In this document: positions 8,510 through 18,337 of the stretch, piece by piece
How positions within the stretch are numbered: position 1 is the first letter of the stretch
Layout of the letters: every line of letters begins with the position of its first letter
Assembly (NCBI GenBank): GCA_049670505.1
Contig: JBATTK010000078.1
Coordinates: 1 to 54,589, forward strand
Direction of reading: 5' to 3'
DNA: 54,589 bases
DNA from: JBATTK01 sp049670505
GTDB taxonomy: Bacteria > Bacteroidota > Bacteroidia > Flavobacteriales > Flavobacteriaceae
Notes under the pieces: generated by a model
The model's database searches: none
Told to the model about the DNA's origin: nothing
What the model saw: the letters and a program-made list of their open reading frames with translations, nothing else
Program-made: the position numbers and the translations under genes

Positions 8510-9895
8510 CTATAGTCCATTTCCTAGCGATGTCCTTATTTCCTTACGGAGATAGTATCCGGTTACTATGGTAGCAAGCACATCGGCGATGGGAAAAGAG
8601 ATCCAAACTCCCAGTTCTCCCAGGTAGGGGGGTAAAATAATAATGAGCGGTATAAAAAAGAAGCCTTGGCGGGTCAATGTCAATAATAAAGCCGGTATGG
8701 CCTTCCCTACGGCCTGAAAATAGGCCGCCCCTATCAGTTGTAGTGCAATAATGGGCGTAGCGGCAAAGACCCAGCGCATGGCGGCAGGGGTATTCTCCAA
8801 AACAAAGGCATTCATGGCCAGTTCATTTTCCGGCATGCCTTCCTTAGTGCTAAGAAAGAGTCCGGCAATTTCGGCGGGGAAGATAAAAAGCCCCATAAAA
8901 ACAATGCTGGCCAAAATGGCCGCATAGGTAATGGCCGTGTTTATGGATTGCCGTACACGATCATATTTTTTGGCCCCGTAATTAAAGCCGGCGATAGGCA
9001 AAAACCCTTGGGTAACACCAAATACCGGAAAGAGCGCAAACATCAACATCCGCCCAATAATGGCATAGACGGCTACCATGGCCTCTCCGCCGAGTCCGAA
9101 TAAAATATTGTTCATCAACAAATACGTAATACTGGTTACGGCCTGCCTTGCCAGGGTTACGAAACCCAAGGCCCCAATTTCCTTGAGGATAATTCCATTT
9201 AATCCGAAGTGCTGCACACTAATCTTAAGCTCGGAGTTCCGGGAAAGGAAAAAGTACACGATATACCCAAAACATAGGAGATAGCCTATGGTAGTGGCCC
9301 AAGCGGCACCGTGCATACCCCAATCGAATATATAGATAAAGACATAGTCCATCAACAAATTTCCCACGGAAGGAATGATCATGGCGATCATGGCAAATTT
9401 AGGTTTCCCTTCGGCACGTATTACGGTGTTTCCCATCATGCAAAGGGCCAAAAAGGGTACCCCATAAAGGACAATGGTATAATATATTTTGGCAGGACCA
9501 AAAATGGTTCCCTTACCGCCAAAAGCCGGAATCAGCGTATCCACAAAAGTCAAGCCCAGAATCACCATGGAAATCGTGACCAAAAGCGTTAACGTAATCT
9601 GGTTGCCAAAAGTTTTGAGGGCCTTTTCCCTATCACCAGAACCCAAAGCACGGGAGATGATGCTGGAGCCCCCGATACCGATCGCCATTCCCAGGGCAGC
9701 AATAAAAAAAGATACCGGAAGTACAACATTAATGGCGGCTATGGCGATGGAACCGATCCAATTCCCTACAAAAATAGAATCGACCAACACATTAAGTGAC
9801 ATCACCAATATCCCTATGGATGCCGGTACCGCCTGTTTTATCAGGAGTTTACCTATGGGTTCGGAGCCCAGCTGTTCGGAGGAAACCTTTGCCAT
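8510..9895 (-). CDS. MATE family multidrug/toxin efflux transporter
   Basis: This 461-residue inner-membrane protein has about 12 transmembrane helices and the two-fold MatE repeat. The N-terminal repeat begins GSEPIGKLLIKQAVPASIGIL and contains NVLVDSIFVGNWIG. The second repeat includes LPIAGFNYGAKKYDRVR, a typical MATE loop motif. MATE exporters expel cationic or toxic compounds in exchange for sodium or protons. Length and topology are normal for the family and the substrate cannot be told. A short tract of about 150 nt without a credible gene separates its 3' end from the NTF2-like gene. Confidence 0.92.
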   Translation of the reverse strand: MAKVSSEQLGSEPIGKLLIKQAVPASIGILVMSLNVLVDSIFVGNWIGSIAIAAINVVLPVSFFIAALGMAIGIGGSSIISRALGSGDREKALKTFGNQITLTLLVTISMVILGLTFVDTLIPAFGGKGTIFGPAKIYYTIVLYGVPFLALCMMGNTVIRAEGKPKFAMIAMIIPSVGNLLMDYVFIYIFDWGMHGAAWATTIGYLLCFGYIVYFFLSRNSELKISVQHFGLNGIILKEIGALGFVTLARQAVTSITYLLMNNILFGLGGEAMVAVYAIIGRMLMFALFPVFGVTQGFLPIAGFNYGAKKYDRVRQSINTAITYAAILASIVFMGLFIFPAEIAGLFLSTKEGMPENELAMNAFVLENTPAAMRWVFAATPIIALQLIGAAYFQAVGKAIPALLLTLTRQGFFFIPLIIILPPYLGELGVWISFPIADVLATIVTGYYLRKEIRTSLGNGL

Positions 9896-10196
9896 TTATT
9901 GTTTAATTGGTGTTTTACGCATCTTACATTTTATGGTTCTGATAAGTACTGTTCAGGTACTTTTTTCCATTGCCGAAAAAGGTATCTAAAGGAAAATAGA
10001 CCGATTGTTTAACCAAAATATAATCTTGGAGTTTTCTTTCCCTATGAATGGGTGTTGAAAGCTTCGGTACATACCCGAAAAGGTGGAGCTGTTTAATTTT
10101 TAATTGTCATAGCGGGTATTCGCCAAGCAAAGTCAAGCACCTGACTATCCGTTATCTTTGAACATGGATAAACAGATTACTTCGCTCGCAAAAACA
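9896..10196. other. Intergenic region between hemH and the MATE gene, no gene recognised
   Basis: This 301-nt stretch lies downstream of hemH and upstream of the MATE gene, so it should carry the MATE promoter. A plus-strand TATCTTTG at 10151-10158 resembles a Bacteroidota -7 box, but no matching -33 element is seen, and the short frame after it runs antisense into hemH. I see no terminator with a T-tract. Confidence 0.4.
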
Positions 10197-11228
10197 TTAT
10201 ACCGGCAACGCCTCCGTAGCCTGCCATGTATTCACCCATTCCGCCATTACTTCCACCCACGCATCATCATCGTTAAGGCAGGCGATATGTTTGTATGCCT
10301 CCCCTCCGGCCTCTTCAAATTGCTCCTTGCCTTCCATGGCAATCTCTTCCAAGGTTTCCAGGCAATCGGATACAAAAGCCGGGGTAATTACCGCTAAACG
10401 CCTTTTTCCTTCCTTCGCCAAACGTTCAAACTCATAATCGGTATACGGTTTTAACCAAGGGTCGCCCGCCAAACGGGATTGGAAAGAACTACTTACCTTA
10501 TTTTCCGGTAAGCCCAAATACGCTTTTACCATTTCAGTAGTATCATACACCTGATGGCGATAACAGGTGTTATGGGCAACAGAATTGATGTTACAGCAAC
10601 TGCCATCTATCTTGCAATGAAATTTTGTAGGATCCGATTTTCTAATATGTCGCTCCGGAATACCGTGATAGGAAAACAGGATATGATCGTACTCAAAATC
10701 TTGTAGCCCCTCCGCAATTTTTTCCGAAAGCACTTTGATATAAGCGGCATTTTTATAGAACGCGGGCAATGTGGTGAGTTTCATTTCCGGAAAATACGTT
10801 TGGGCATCTTCCATGGTCTTTACTACCACGGTCTCATAAGAGGACATGGCATAATGGGGGTACAAAGGCACCAATAACACCTCATCTACTCCTTTATCCT
10901 TTAATTCTTGTAAGGCATTTTTTATGGACATGGAACCATAGCGCATACCCAAAGCGACCGGCATTTCCGTACGCTGTTGCACTTTCTCATAAAAGCGTTC
11001 GGATATCACGATCAAGGGAGAGCCTTCGTCCCACCATATTTTTTGATAGGCTTTGGCCGATTTTTTCGGTCGTGTCTGTAAAATGATACCCCTGACCAAA
11101 ACATTTCGCAGCCAATTAGGAACATCAATAACACGTTCGTCCATCAAAAACTCATCCAAATACGGTTTTACATCTTTAGCAGTGGGGCTATCAGGGGAAC
11201 CCAGATTGACCAATAAAACTCCTTTCAT
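10197..11228 (-). CDS. hemH: Ferrochelatase
   Basis: This 343-residue enzyme inserts Fe(II) into protoporphyrin IX, the last step of protoheme synthesis. It opens with KGVLLVNLGSPDSPTAKDV, the classic ferrochelatase N-terminus, and has the FSYHGIPERHIRKSDP signature with the catalytic His at 188. A downstream Cys-rich segment (CKIDGSCCN) is present, and ECLETLEEIAMEG-like residues near the C-terminus match the conserved DCLETLEEI motif. Length is normal. It stands alone on the minus strand, about 9 kb from the main heme cluster, rather than inside that cluster. No neighbouring gene in its direction looks co-transcribed. Confidence 0.95.
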   Translation of the reverse strand: MKGVLLVNLGSPDSPTAKDVKPYLDEFLMDERVIDVPNWLRNVLVRGIILQTRPKKSAKAYQKIWWDEGSPLIVISERFYEKVQQRTEMPVALGMRYGSMSIKNALQELKDKGVDEVLLVPLYPHYAMSSYETVVVKTMEDAQTYFPEMKLTTLPAFYKNAAYIKVLSEKIAEGLQDFEYDHILFSYHGIPERHIRKSDPTKFHCKIDGSCCNINSVAHNTCYRHQVYDTTEMVKAYLGLPENKVSSSFQSRLAGDPWLKPYTDYEFERLAKEGKRRLAVITPAFVSDCLETLEEIAMEGKEQFEEAGGEAYKHIACLNDDDAWVEVMAEWVNTWQATEALPV

Positions 11229-11621
11229 AGATTACTATTTACATTTTTCATCCGAATACTTCCAATTCGCTATGCTTATACTCGGTAGAGCGCTTCTTTT
11301 TAAAGCATAAAAATACTACTTGTAGAGAAACTACGTTACTGTTAAGCGAATACTTTTTTGATATATGCATAAGGATTATTGATTGAGAGTATTCCTGATT
11401 TTAGTATTGTTGAGCGGTCCCTGACATAACGGTTATGGTTCTCCATTTTACCCGAACCGGTGCTCTTTTGTTAAGGAGATTGGAACAATTGGTCAATTGG
11501 ATCAAGAAATAATCGTACCCATAAAGACAGCTAAGGTCATTAGGCTTAAGATCTTGTTAATTGTACGATACAATTTTGCAACTCCCTTTTTTTGGGGGAT
11601 TTTTATATAAATACTAGTTAT
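11229..11621. other. Intergenic region between divergent hemH and TraB genes
   Basis: This 393-nt region separates two divergently transcribed genes and must hold both promoters. A minus-strand frame of 34 codons (11342-11446) is present but resembles no family I know. Two short repeats of CAATTG occur near 11488-11500. No terminator, REP-like element or RNA gene was recognised. Confidence 0.4.
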
Positions 11622-14600
11622 ATGCGCATAACTTTTACTTTCTTTTTGCTTTTCTTTTCGCTTACTATTTTCGCGCAGGAAAAGAACAGTCTCCTATGGG
11701 AGATAGCCGGAAATGGCCTAAAAGAGACCTCCTATCTCTATGGTACCATGCATGTAAGCAAAAAAATAGCCTTCCGTTTGGATGATGTGTTTTATGAGGC
11801 CTTGGATAAAAGTAAAATTGTAGCCTTGGAGTCCGACCCAAGCACTTGGCTAGAAAATGATGAGACTATGGGCAATTCGGGTTACGGATTTGGCAATAGT
11901 TTTGCTACCAAAGGCTTTTACACCCATCCTTTCGTGATGAAAAATCCCAGAAAAGAGGATTTGGCTACCTATTTGGCCTTTGAGGATCGTGTGGTGAACA
12001 ATATTTTATACCGCACCAATGAGTTTTCCCAAAATTTTGAGGAGGAAACCTATCTGGACATGTTTATTTATCAAGCGGGACAGAAGTTCGATAAGCCTAT
12101 TGTTGCTCTTGAAAATCTGGAGGAATCATCGGCCTTGGTAGGCAGGGCCAGCTTAAACGCCATGAAAGAAAAGCCCGATGAATGGTTACAAAAAAAGATG
12201 CGGCAACAGGATCCTATGTTTTTAATGCAGGATGCCTACAGGGAACGTAACATCAATCTATTGGATTCCATAGATCAGGCTATGTATACACAACATTACC
12301 TTAAGAACATGCTCTATGTCCGTAACGAAAATATGGCGCTAAGACTGGATTCCGTTATGCGGACCGGAAAGGTTTTTACAGGAATAGGTGCGGCGCATTT
12401 ACCAGGGAAAAAAGGGGTTATCGCCATGTTAAGGGATATGGGCTATACCGTGAGACCCTTGCTATCCAGGTCTACAGTCAAAGGCAAACAACTCAAAGAA
12501 AAATTTGAAGCCAAAATTCGGGAAAATACCTATGAAAATTTTGGCCCGGACGATAATTTTTTCAGTATTGATCTTCCGAATAAATTATATCCGGTATCCG
12601 AATATATAAACACTACGTACATTTCCCCGGATCTCGCCAATGGAAGTTTTTTTATAGTCAATCGTATTCCTACTTTTTCTTTTTTGAAAAAAGAAACCAT
12701 CTATACCATAAATGACATCGATAAATTGTTGTTCGAAAACATTCCCGGGAAGATTATTGAAAAAACACAGATTATCAAGGACGGCTTTAATGGCCTGGAT
12801 ATAAAGAACCAGTTGAAGAACGGAGATCATCAAAGGTATCATATCTACGTAACACCTTTGGAAATCCTTATCTTTAAAATGGGAGGGGAAGGCGATTATG
12901 TGGTCCAACATTCCGACACGATTTTTAATAGTATCCAGTTTAGAAAAGTGGATAAAAAGAAGGTAATCCTTTCTCCGGGCTATCGGGATTTTGAAGTTCA
13001 AATGCCGTCTTTGTATAGCTTTACCAACAGATTCAGAAAAGGGAAACGCACCATAGAGGGGTACGATCCGGTAAGTGATTCCTACTACTTTTTACGAAAG
13101 GCGTCATTAAATGATTTTAATTTTATAGAAGAGGACACTTTTGAACTGAAGCAGATACAAAAGCGTTTTTATCAAGATTTAAAATTAGTACCCGTATATC
13201 ATGGGGTTAAGGGCCATACCATGACCTCCAAAGCCGTCTTTGATTCCATTAAAAAACAGACCCTACATCTAAAGACCACCTTTCGCAAAGGTGATTATTA
13301 TCTGATGGGCGCCCTGACCAAAGACGAAAATGAAGCTATGGCTTTTTTCGATTCCTTTAAATTAAAAGAACCCCTTTATAAGACAACGTTCAAAAAGGTA
13401 ACCGATACCGCTTTATTGTTCAGTACGATCAGTTCGGTAAAACCTCCGAAATTCGTAGAAAGCAGCAACAACTACCATAACGGCCGGAATGGACCAAAAG
13501 CCTACGACCCGTACAATAAAAAAACCATATATCAGAACAAGAACAACGAAGCGATTACCGTAGAGCTCAATAAAGCCCATGATTTTTTAATGTTCCCGAG
13601 TATCGATTCCGTTTGGGCGCTACGCAAAAAAATCTATGCCCATAAAAAGTTCAATGTCATCAAAGAAAAAACACGAATATCGGATGAAGGGTATCACGAG
13701 TTGCAATTGATACTTACGGATACGGCCAGTACAAGGGGTATATGGATTAAAAATATTGTAAAGGACGGATTGCTATACGAGGTCAAGGCCCTGGTCGACA
13801 CCATTCAAAAGCCTAGTAGGTTCGTCGCTGAATTTTTTGAAAATTTTGAGCCTAAGGATACGGTTGTCGGACGAAGTATTTTAGAAGATAAAACTCCTGA
13901 GTTCTTTGCCGCCTTAAGGGCAAATGATAGTATAGTTATTAGCGGGCACCGATTTTTGATTTTTGATGAAAAACACATCGACTCCTTAAAATATTATATT
14001 TCCAAGTTCGCTTATAAGGATGACAAAAAGCATATTCAATCTAATCTCATTCAAAAATTAGGGAAGTTAAAGGATCCAGATGTGAATTCTTTTTTTAAGA
14101 CCTTTTATCTGGAGTCCTACAATAATTCCAATGCGCAGACCAAAATACTACAGGCGGTTTCCCAGAAAGCCGATGAAGCATCCGTAGCCTTAGTGCTAGA
14201 ACTGATGTCTAAAGATTTGCCGCTAATCTCCAACAAATTTGAAATCTATAAGATATTTAGACCTTATCTGGATAGTCTTTCCCTCGCCAGGAAACTATAT
14301 CCGGAAATACTGGATTACAGCGCTATTGAGGAATACAAGTCTCCGATTTTTTCCATGTTGGCCAAATTAAAGGACAAGGGGCTTGTGAAATCCAATAGCT
14401 ATAAAAAGTACAGAAAGCAGATTCTTAACGATGCAAAAATTCAACTTAAGCGCCATCTGGGGCAATATACCGACCTCGGTACGCAGGCGCGTTATCGTAA
14501 AAGTCCCCAAAACAAGAATAATGGGGTGTTGGAAGATTATGTAGTATTACTGCATCCTTTCATCCAAGAAAAGGAGGTGAAACAGTTTTTTGACCGTTTG

Positions 14601-15146
14601 CAATTGGTGAAAGACCCAAAGATACGTAGCACTTTTGTTGCCCTGCAGGCTAAGACAGATAATTTCATACCAATCAGTACAATAACTTCCTTAGCGTCCG
14701 ATATCAATGGTAGGGCCATATTATACAACAAACTAAGGGACGTTAAAAAACTAAATCTCTACCCATCGGATTACAAATCCCAAAAACATTTGGCCGAGGC
14801 CAGTCTTTTTGAAACCAGGAAATTTATAAAAAAGAAAGATTCGATCGTGTTTCTAAAACAAAAATCCTTGCAACATAGGGGTATACGTTATACGGGCTAT
14901 TACTTTAAACTACTTGATATGCAAGATTATGATAAAAACTTTAAGATGTATCTGGTGGTATTCAAAGATATCAAAGGCCTGCAATCCAAACCTTATTATA
15001 AAAACGGCGGTTTGCGTATCGAAGATACCGATACGGACCAAGAGGCCATGAATTTTGTCACCGAAGAATTTTTACTGAAGAAAAGAAAGCGCGCCGCGGT
15101 CTATAAACCGAATCAATATGAAAGCTATGGTTTTCATGGGTATTGA
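11622..15146 (+). CDS. Very large exported TraB/GumN-domain protein
   Basis: An upstream TTG would add ten residues, but the ATG at 11622 starts a clean signal peptide (MRITFTFFLLFFSLTIFAQ), giving 1174 residues. Residues about 24-283 are a TraB/GumN domain: SLLWEIAGNG, LYGTMHV (His44), a conserved Glu70 and the closing FTGIGAAHLPGKKGV motif. These residues resemble the metal-dependent Tiki/TraB protease site. The remaining roughly 890 residues are not recognised; they look like mixed strand/helix domains, with helical repeat-like text around 790-960. Stand-alone TraB/GumN proteins are about 300 residues, so this is a large fusion, probably periplasmic or outer-membrane linked. Confidence 0.82.
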   Translation: MRITFTFFLLFFSLTIFAQEKNSLLWEIAGNGLKETSYLYGTMHVSKKIAFRLDDVFYEALDKSKIVALESDPSTWLENDETMGNSGYGFGNSFATKGFYTHPFVMKNPRKEDLATYLAFEDRVVNNILYRTNEFSQNFEEETYLDMFIYQAGQKFDKPIVALENLEESSALVGRASLNAMKEKPDEWLQKKMRQQDPMFLMQDAYRERNINLLDSIDQAMYTQHYLKNMLYVRNENMALRLDSVMRTGKVFTGIGAAHLPGKKGVIAMLRDMGYTVRPLLSRSTVKGKQLKEKFEAKIRENTYENFGPDDNFFSIDLPNKLYPVSEYINTTYISPDLANGSFFIVNRIPTFSFLKKETIYTINDIDKLLFENIPGKIIEKTQIIKDGFNGLDIKNQLKNGDHQRYHIYVTPLEILIFKMGGEGDYVVQHSDTIFNSIQFRKVDKKKVILSPGYRDFEVQMPSLYSFTNRFRKGKRTIEGYDPVSDSYYFLRKASLNDFNFIEEDTFELKQIQKRFYQDLKLVPVYHGVKGHTMTSKAVFDSIKKQTLHLKTTFRKGDYYLMGALTKDENEAMAFFDSFKLKEPLYKTTFKKVTDTALLFSTISSVKPPKFVESSNNYHNGRNGPKAYDPYNKKTIYQNKNNEAITVELNKAHDFLMFPSIDSVWALRKKIYAHKKFNVIKEKTRISDEGYHELQLILTDTASTRGIWIKNIVKDGLLYEVKALVDTIQKPSRFVAEFFENFEPKDTVVGRSILEDKTPEFFAALRANDSIVISGHRFLIFDEKHIDSLKYYISKFAYKDDKKHIQSNLIQKLGKLKDPDVNSFFKTFYLESYNNSNAQTKILQAVSQKADEASVALVLELMSKDLPLISNKFEIYKIFRPYLDSLSLARKLYPEILDYSAIEEYKSPIFSMLAKLKDKGLVKSNSYKKYRKQILNDAKIQLKRHLGQYTDLGTQARYRKSPQNKNNGVLEDYVVLLHPFIQEKEVKQFFDRLQLVKDPKIRSTFVALQAKTDNFIPISTITSLASDINGRAILYNKLRDVKKLNLYPSDYKSQKHLAEASLFETRKFIKKKDSIVFLKQKSLQHRGIRYTGYYFKLLDMQDYDKNFKMYLVVFKDIKGLQSKPYYKNGGLRIEDTDTDQEAMNFVTEEFLLKKRKRAAVYKPNQYESYGFHGY

Positions 15147-15160
15147 TTTGATAGTTTCAT

Positions 15161-15187
15161 GTCATTCCTGCGAAGACAGGAATCCAC
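15161..15187. repeat. REP-like palindrome (GTCATTCCTG..CAGGAATCC type)
   Basis: ATTCCTG (15164-15170) and CAGGAAT (15177-15183) are perfect 7-bp arms around CGAAGA, in the familiar context GTCATT...ATCCAC. This palindrome type is dispersed in many bacterial genomes, usually between genes. Here it sits 14 nt after the TraB gene and 43 nt before the DUF1460 gene, where it could form an mRNA-stabilising hairpin. Confidence 0.7.
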
Positions 15188-15230
15188 TTCAATAAGATAA
15201 ATTCCTATCTTTATATCGTATCCGAACCCT

Positions 15231-16070
15231 ATGGAAAAGAAAAGCATGTTTTTACTATTTCTTCTTCTGGCAAATATATCTTTTGCCCAAGAAGTTGTCT
15301 GTTCCATTGCTGACAAGGAAGCTTTTGAACGGAAGATTTCCCAAATCAGCGGTTTGCAGGGGAACGACTTTGGCGACACAATCGTTGCAGTGGGTAAAAC
15401 CTTTTTGGGTATACCCTACGTTGCAAAAACATTGGAAATTGGCGAAAAAGAATCCTTGGTCGTAAACCTTCATGGATTGGATTGCACCACCTATGTGGAA
15501 AACGTACTCGTCTTTGGCCTGATGCTCAAGAATAGTACGACCGATTTCGATTCCTTTACAGCGCTTTTGGAGCAGGTGCGTTACAAAGATGGAAAACTAG
15601 ATGGGTATGCCTCTCGTTTGCATTATTTCTCGGAATGGATCGCCGATAATGAGCGTAAAGGACTCTTAACGGACGTAACCGGGGAAATCGGCGGCAGCAC
15701 AATTACCAAGGAAATCGACTTTATGAGTACGCATCGCGATTTATACCCCTTTTTAAAGGACGATGCAAACTTTGTAAAAATCCAAGCTTCCGAACATTCC
15801 CTTAATAGCCGACCCATATGTATTTTGCCCCAGGACCAAATCGAAGACAATGAACATTGGATACATACCGGAGATATCATTGCCCTGACCACTTCCATTA
15901 ACGGACTGGATATTACCCATACGGGTATAGCAACACGGGAAAAGGATGGCCGTATTCATCTGTTACACGCCTCCTCTTCCGGACAGGTGGAAGTATCCCA
16001 ACTTCCTCTATCGGACTATTTAAAGCAAGTAAAAAACAATACCGGGATTATGGTGGCGCGGCCGTTTTGA
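15231..16070 (+). CDS. DUF1460 family N-acetylmuramoyl-L-alanine amidase-like protein
   Basis: This 279-residue exported protein has a signal peptide (residues 1-20, ending SFAQ). The DUF1460 (PF07313) fold follows, a circular relative of NlpC/P60 cysteine peptidases. The putative catalytic Cys85 lies in HGLDCTTYVENVL, and later ITHTGIATR and LLHASSSG supply the conserved His-containing strands. Members are proposed to trim peptidoglycan or N-acetylmuramoyl peptides in the periplasm. It follows the TraB-fusion gene on the same strand with a REP-like palindrome between them. It is convergent with the glycosidase gene. Confidence 0.87.
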   Translation: MEKKSMFLLFLLLANISFAQEVVCSIADKEAFERKISQISGLQGNDFGDTIVAVGKTFLGIPYVAKTLEIGEKESLVVNLHGLDCTTYVENVLVFGLMLKNSTTDFDSFTALLEQVRYKDGKLDGYASRLHYFSEWIADNERKGLLTDVTGEIGGSTITKEIDFMSTHRDLYPFLKDDANFVKIQASEHSLNSRPICILPQDQIEDNEHWIHTGDIIALTTSINGLDITHTGIATREKDGRIHLLHASSSGQVEVSQLPLSDYLKQVKNNTGIMVARPF

Positions 16071-16093
16071 TTTTATGTATCACATTTTCCCCG

Positions 16094-16111
16094 TTTACGA
16101 AAAGCCGTAAA
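16094..16111. terminator. Weak hairpin between convergent genes
   Basis: TTTACG (16094-16099) and CGTAAA (16106-16111) are 6-bp inverted arms in the 41-nt gap between two convergent genes. It lacks a T-tract, so termination is only a possibility. Confidence 0.25.
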
Positions 16112-17509
16112 TCAGGTCTTCATATATTCGTGATACACCGCTATCGGAATTAAAGCTGTCCACCCACAAAAATCCTTTTTGGACGGCATCCCATAAGAGA
16201 CGAGATCGGGGGCATAGTTTTCCCAGAAAGTATCGGTAGCCTCAAAAACCTCCGCTATGGCATCATACGTCCTTTGTGCCAAATTAGCGGCAAGTTCATG
16301 CTTTCCATTGGCCGTCAATCCCTTTAAAACCATATAGGATGTGGGTGCCCAAACACCCCCGAGCCAATAATCTCCCCACCCTTTATAGTCGGGATCACTG
16401 GCTGACAAAGCGGGTAGGGGTATTTTTCTATAAAACTCATTGGTGTCCGTGAGATGGGACAAGAAGCTTTCCAATTTATCCTCCGGAACCAATTGGCCCA
16501 TAAGTGCCCAGTACATTCCTATATGTCTTCTAGGAATCTGCTTATCATACCCGAGGTCATAATAAAAGGCATCTTCTTGGTTCCAACATTTTTCATTTAA
16601 TGCCTTTTTCAACTCCGCATGAAAAGTTTCATAAAATGCAATATCATGGGTCTTCCCTATGATTTCCGCAAAAGATTTCAACTGTAGTGCATACATCGCC
16701 ATCTGTGAAGTAAAATCTACTAGTCTACCCTCTTCGTTCCATACACCCTGAAGGGTATCCACATATTCGGCAATAAACATATTTAAGCGTTGTTCACCTG
16801 TAGAACCGGACATTTTTCCGAGTTTATCGCCCAACTCATGATGGGTCATTCCGTTACCTTCTTCTGTGGTCCAACCTCTTGGAGACCTGGGTATATTATC
16901 CATTCCCATACCTAGCGTATCGCCCCAAAACAATTTGTCCTCTCCCTGATAATTGTTCACATGGAACTCAAAATTCTTTTTAAGTATGGGGTAGACTTTT
17001 TTAAGCCGTTCCTTATCATTTTTTACCCCATAGATTTCATTTTCCGCAAACGCCAAAAGCGGTGGGTTGATGGAAACTGGATGTTCCTTAGACCATAGGG
17101 GCCTACCGTCTTGTCGATATTCACGACAGATGTAACCATCATCCTCCATGCGGTCATAAAAATTATCCAGTGCCTGATAAACCGGTAATTCGTCCATATG
17201 ATATTTTGCAAAACAGACAATGAAACAGGTATCCCAAAGAAAAATATTATCGGAAAAAGCGGCATCAACGAAAGGTTTTTTAAAGAATGGTTCCGATTCG
17301 CCTCCACGTACTTTGGCCTTAGTTATTTCCAAAGCCTTATCGTACATGCGTTTAGCAAGTTCTTCCGTAACTTCAAAACCCTTTCGGTCAAGTATGTTTT
17401 TGGGTATTTCCCCATTTGCTTTAGTCGTATTCCCTTTTCCACATGCCGCCGGTACTGATGCTGCTACTGCCGCCAGCCCTAGCGTACTATAAAATTTTCG
17501 TCTCTCCAT
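16112..17509 (-). CDS. MGH1-like (alpha/alpha)6-barrel glycoside hydrolase, lipoprotein or Tat-type export
   Basis: This 465-residue protein has an N-terminal RRKFYSTLGLAAVA stretch (Tat-like twin Arg) and a lipobox-like AAC (Cys23). The body matches the mannosylglycerate hydrolase/GH63-like barrel. LWDTCFIVCFAKYH is typical of the barrel wall. DNIPRSPRG carries a likely general-acid Asp, YWLGGVWAPTSYMVLKGL precedes the active site, and TFWENYAPD carries a likely catalytic Glu. It probably hydrolyses an alpha-linked sugar outside the cytoplasm; the substrate is unknown. It is the last of three minus-strand genes after two ThuA-domain lipoproteins, 36 nt downstream of the nearer one. Confidence 0.82.
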   Translation of the reverse strand: MERRKFYSTLGLAAVAASVPAACGKGNTTKANGEIPKNILDRKGFEVTEELAKRMYDKALEITKAKVRGGESEPFFKKPFVDAAFSDNIFLWDTCFIVCFAKYHMDELPVYQALDNFYDRMEDDGYICREYRQDGRPLWSKEHPVSINPPLLAFAENEIYGVKNDKERLKKVYPILKKNFEFHVNNYQGEDKLFWGDTLGMGMDNIPRSPRGWTTEEGNGMTHHELGDKLGKMSGSTGEQRLNMFIAEYVDTLQGVWNEEGRLVDFTSQMAMYALQLKSFAEIIGKTHDIAFYETFHAELKKALNEKCWNQEDAFYYDLGYDKQIPRRHIGMYWALMGQLVPEDKLESFLSHLTDTNEFYRKIPLPALSASDPDYKGWGDYWLGGVWAPTSYMVLKGLTANGKHELAANLAQRTYDAIAEVFEATDTFWENYAPDLVSYGMPSKKDFCGWTALIPIAVYHEYMKT

Positions 17510-17545
17510 GGTACCGTTGGTTATTTTGGTCGTTACCCTACTTCC

Positions 17546-18322
17546 TTACCTCCCCAGGCAATACATAATTCCTCCTAGCAGATGCATTCTAAAATAGGGG
17601 TCATCAAAAGATTTCTTTGTATGTCCGCCACCAGTATAAAAAGATCGCCCACCATCATACTCATGGTACCAAGCAATGGGGTGGTTTGCCCCATTGGTAC
17701 CGCCTTCATAACTACCTTCATCCAAGTTGAGGAGTACATTTATATTTGGATTGATACTCTTGTAGTTGTACCATTCATCCCGTCGAACCCATGTATCTTG
17801 CAAGTGTACGGTAGAAGGATGGTCTTTATCCAGTACGCTTATTTTGGCCTCCCGTATATTTGGATTATTGGGATGACCTTTAAAATAGGCCCCTACCAAC
17901 TGTCCGTACCAAGGCCAATCGTATTCCGTATCCGTGGCGGCATGGATGCCCATAAAACTGCCTCCCGATTTTATATAGTCTTCAAAGGCCTTTTCTTGTT
18001 CTTCGCCCAATACGTTAAGCGTGGTACTCAAAAAAATGACCAGCTTATACTTTTTTAAATTAGTGTTGTTAAATTGCAGGGAGTCCTCGGTATGGGTGAT
18101 TTCAAAATCATGGGTCGCGCCCAATTCCTGCAAAGTGGCCACTCCTTTTTCTATGGATTTGTGTCGAAATCCAACCGTTTTGGTAAAGACCAATATTTGA
18201 TCTGCCTTGGCCAACGATTCTTGTTTTGCCACATCATGGTCTAGAACTTTCTGCTGTTGCCCACATGCCGTAAAAAAAGTGAACAATACCACCAAACCGG
18301 TAATTTTTGAGTGTAATTTCAT
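17546..18322 (-). CDS. ThuA domain-containing lipoprotein, copy 2
   Basis: The frame is open further upstream, but the ATG at 18322 gives a good lipoprotein signal (LFTFFTACGQ), so 258 residues are assigned. The ThuA fold (class I glutamine amidotransferase-like) shows ILVFTKTVGFRHKSI, the LGATHDFEITHTED strand, LVIFLSTT and GGSFMGIHAATDTEYDWPWYG. ThuA proteins are linked to trehalose and other sugar metabolism, and the extracellular Bacteroidota type often sits beside glycosidases or sugar dehydrogenases. It is a close tandem paralogue of the gene at 18509-19291 and lies directly upstream of the MGH1-like glycosidase. Confidence 0.88.
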   Translation of the reverse strand: MKLHSKITGLVVLFTFFTACGQQQKVLDHDVAKQESLAKADQILVFTKTVGFRHKSIEKGVATLQELGATHDFEITHTEDSLQFNNTNLKKYKLVIFLSTTLNVLGEEQEKAFEDYIKSGGSFMGIHAATDTEYDWPWYGQLVGAYFKGHPNNPNIREAKISVLDKDHPSTVHLQDTWVRRDEWYNYKSINPNINVLLNLDEGSYEGGTNGANHPIAWYHEYDGGRSFYTGGGHTKKSFDDPYFRMHLLGGIMYCLGR

Positions 18323-18337
18323 AAGTATCAAGTCATT

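Noticed and set aside
8313..8555. An 80-codon plus-strand frame overlapping the NTF2-like and MATE gene ends
   Set aside because: It overlaps real genes on both sides and has no domain or start context.
9489..9989. A 166-codon plus-strand open frame
   Set aside because: It is mostly antisense to the MATE N-terminal half; the composition (many Met/Pro/Lys/Ile) is that of a shadow frame.
10158..10397. A plus-strand frame starting beside TATCTTTG and reading MDKQITSLAKTLYRQRL
   Set aside because: The first codons look natural, but most of it is antisense to the 3' end of hemH and no -33 box is seen. It could be a truncated gene start, but evidence is too thin.
11342..11446. A 34-codon minus-strand frame between hemH and the TraB gene
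   Set aside because: Too short and without family resemblance; the position upstream of hemH would place it in the hemH leader, but nothing supports translation.
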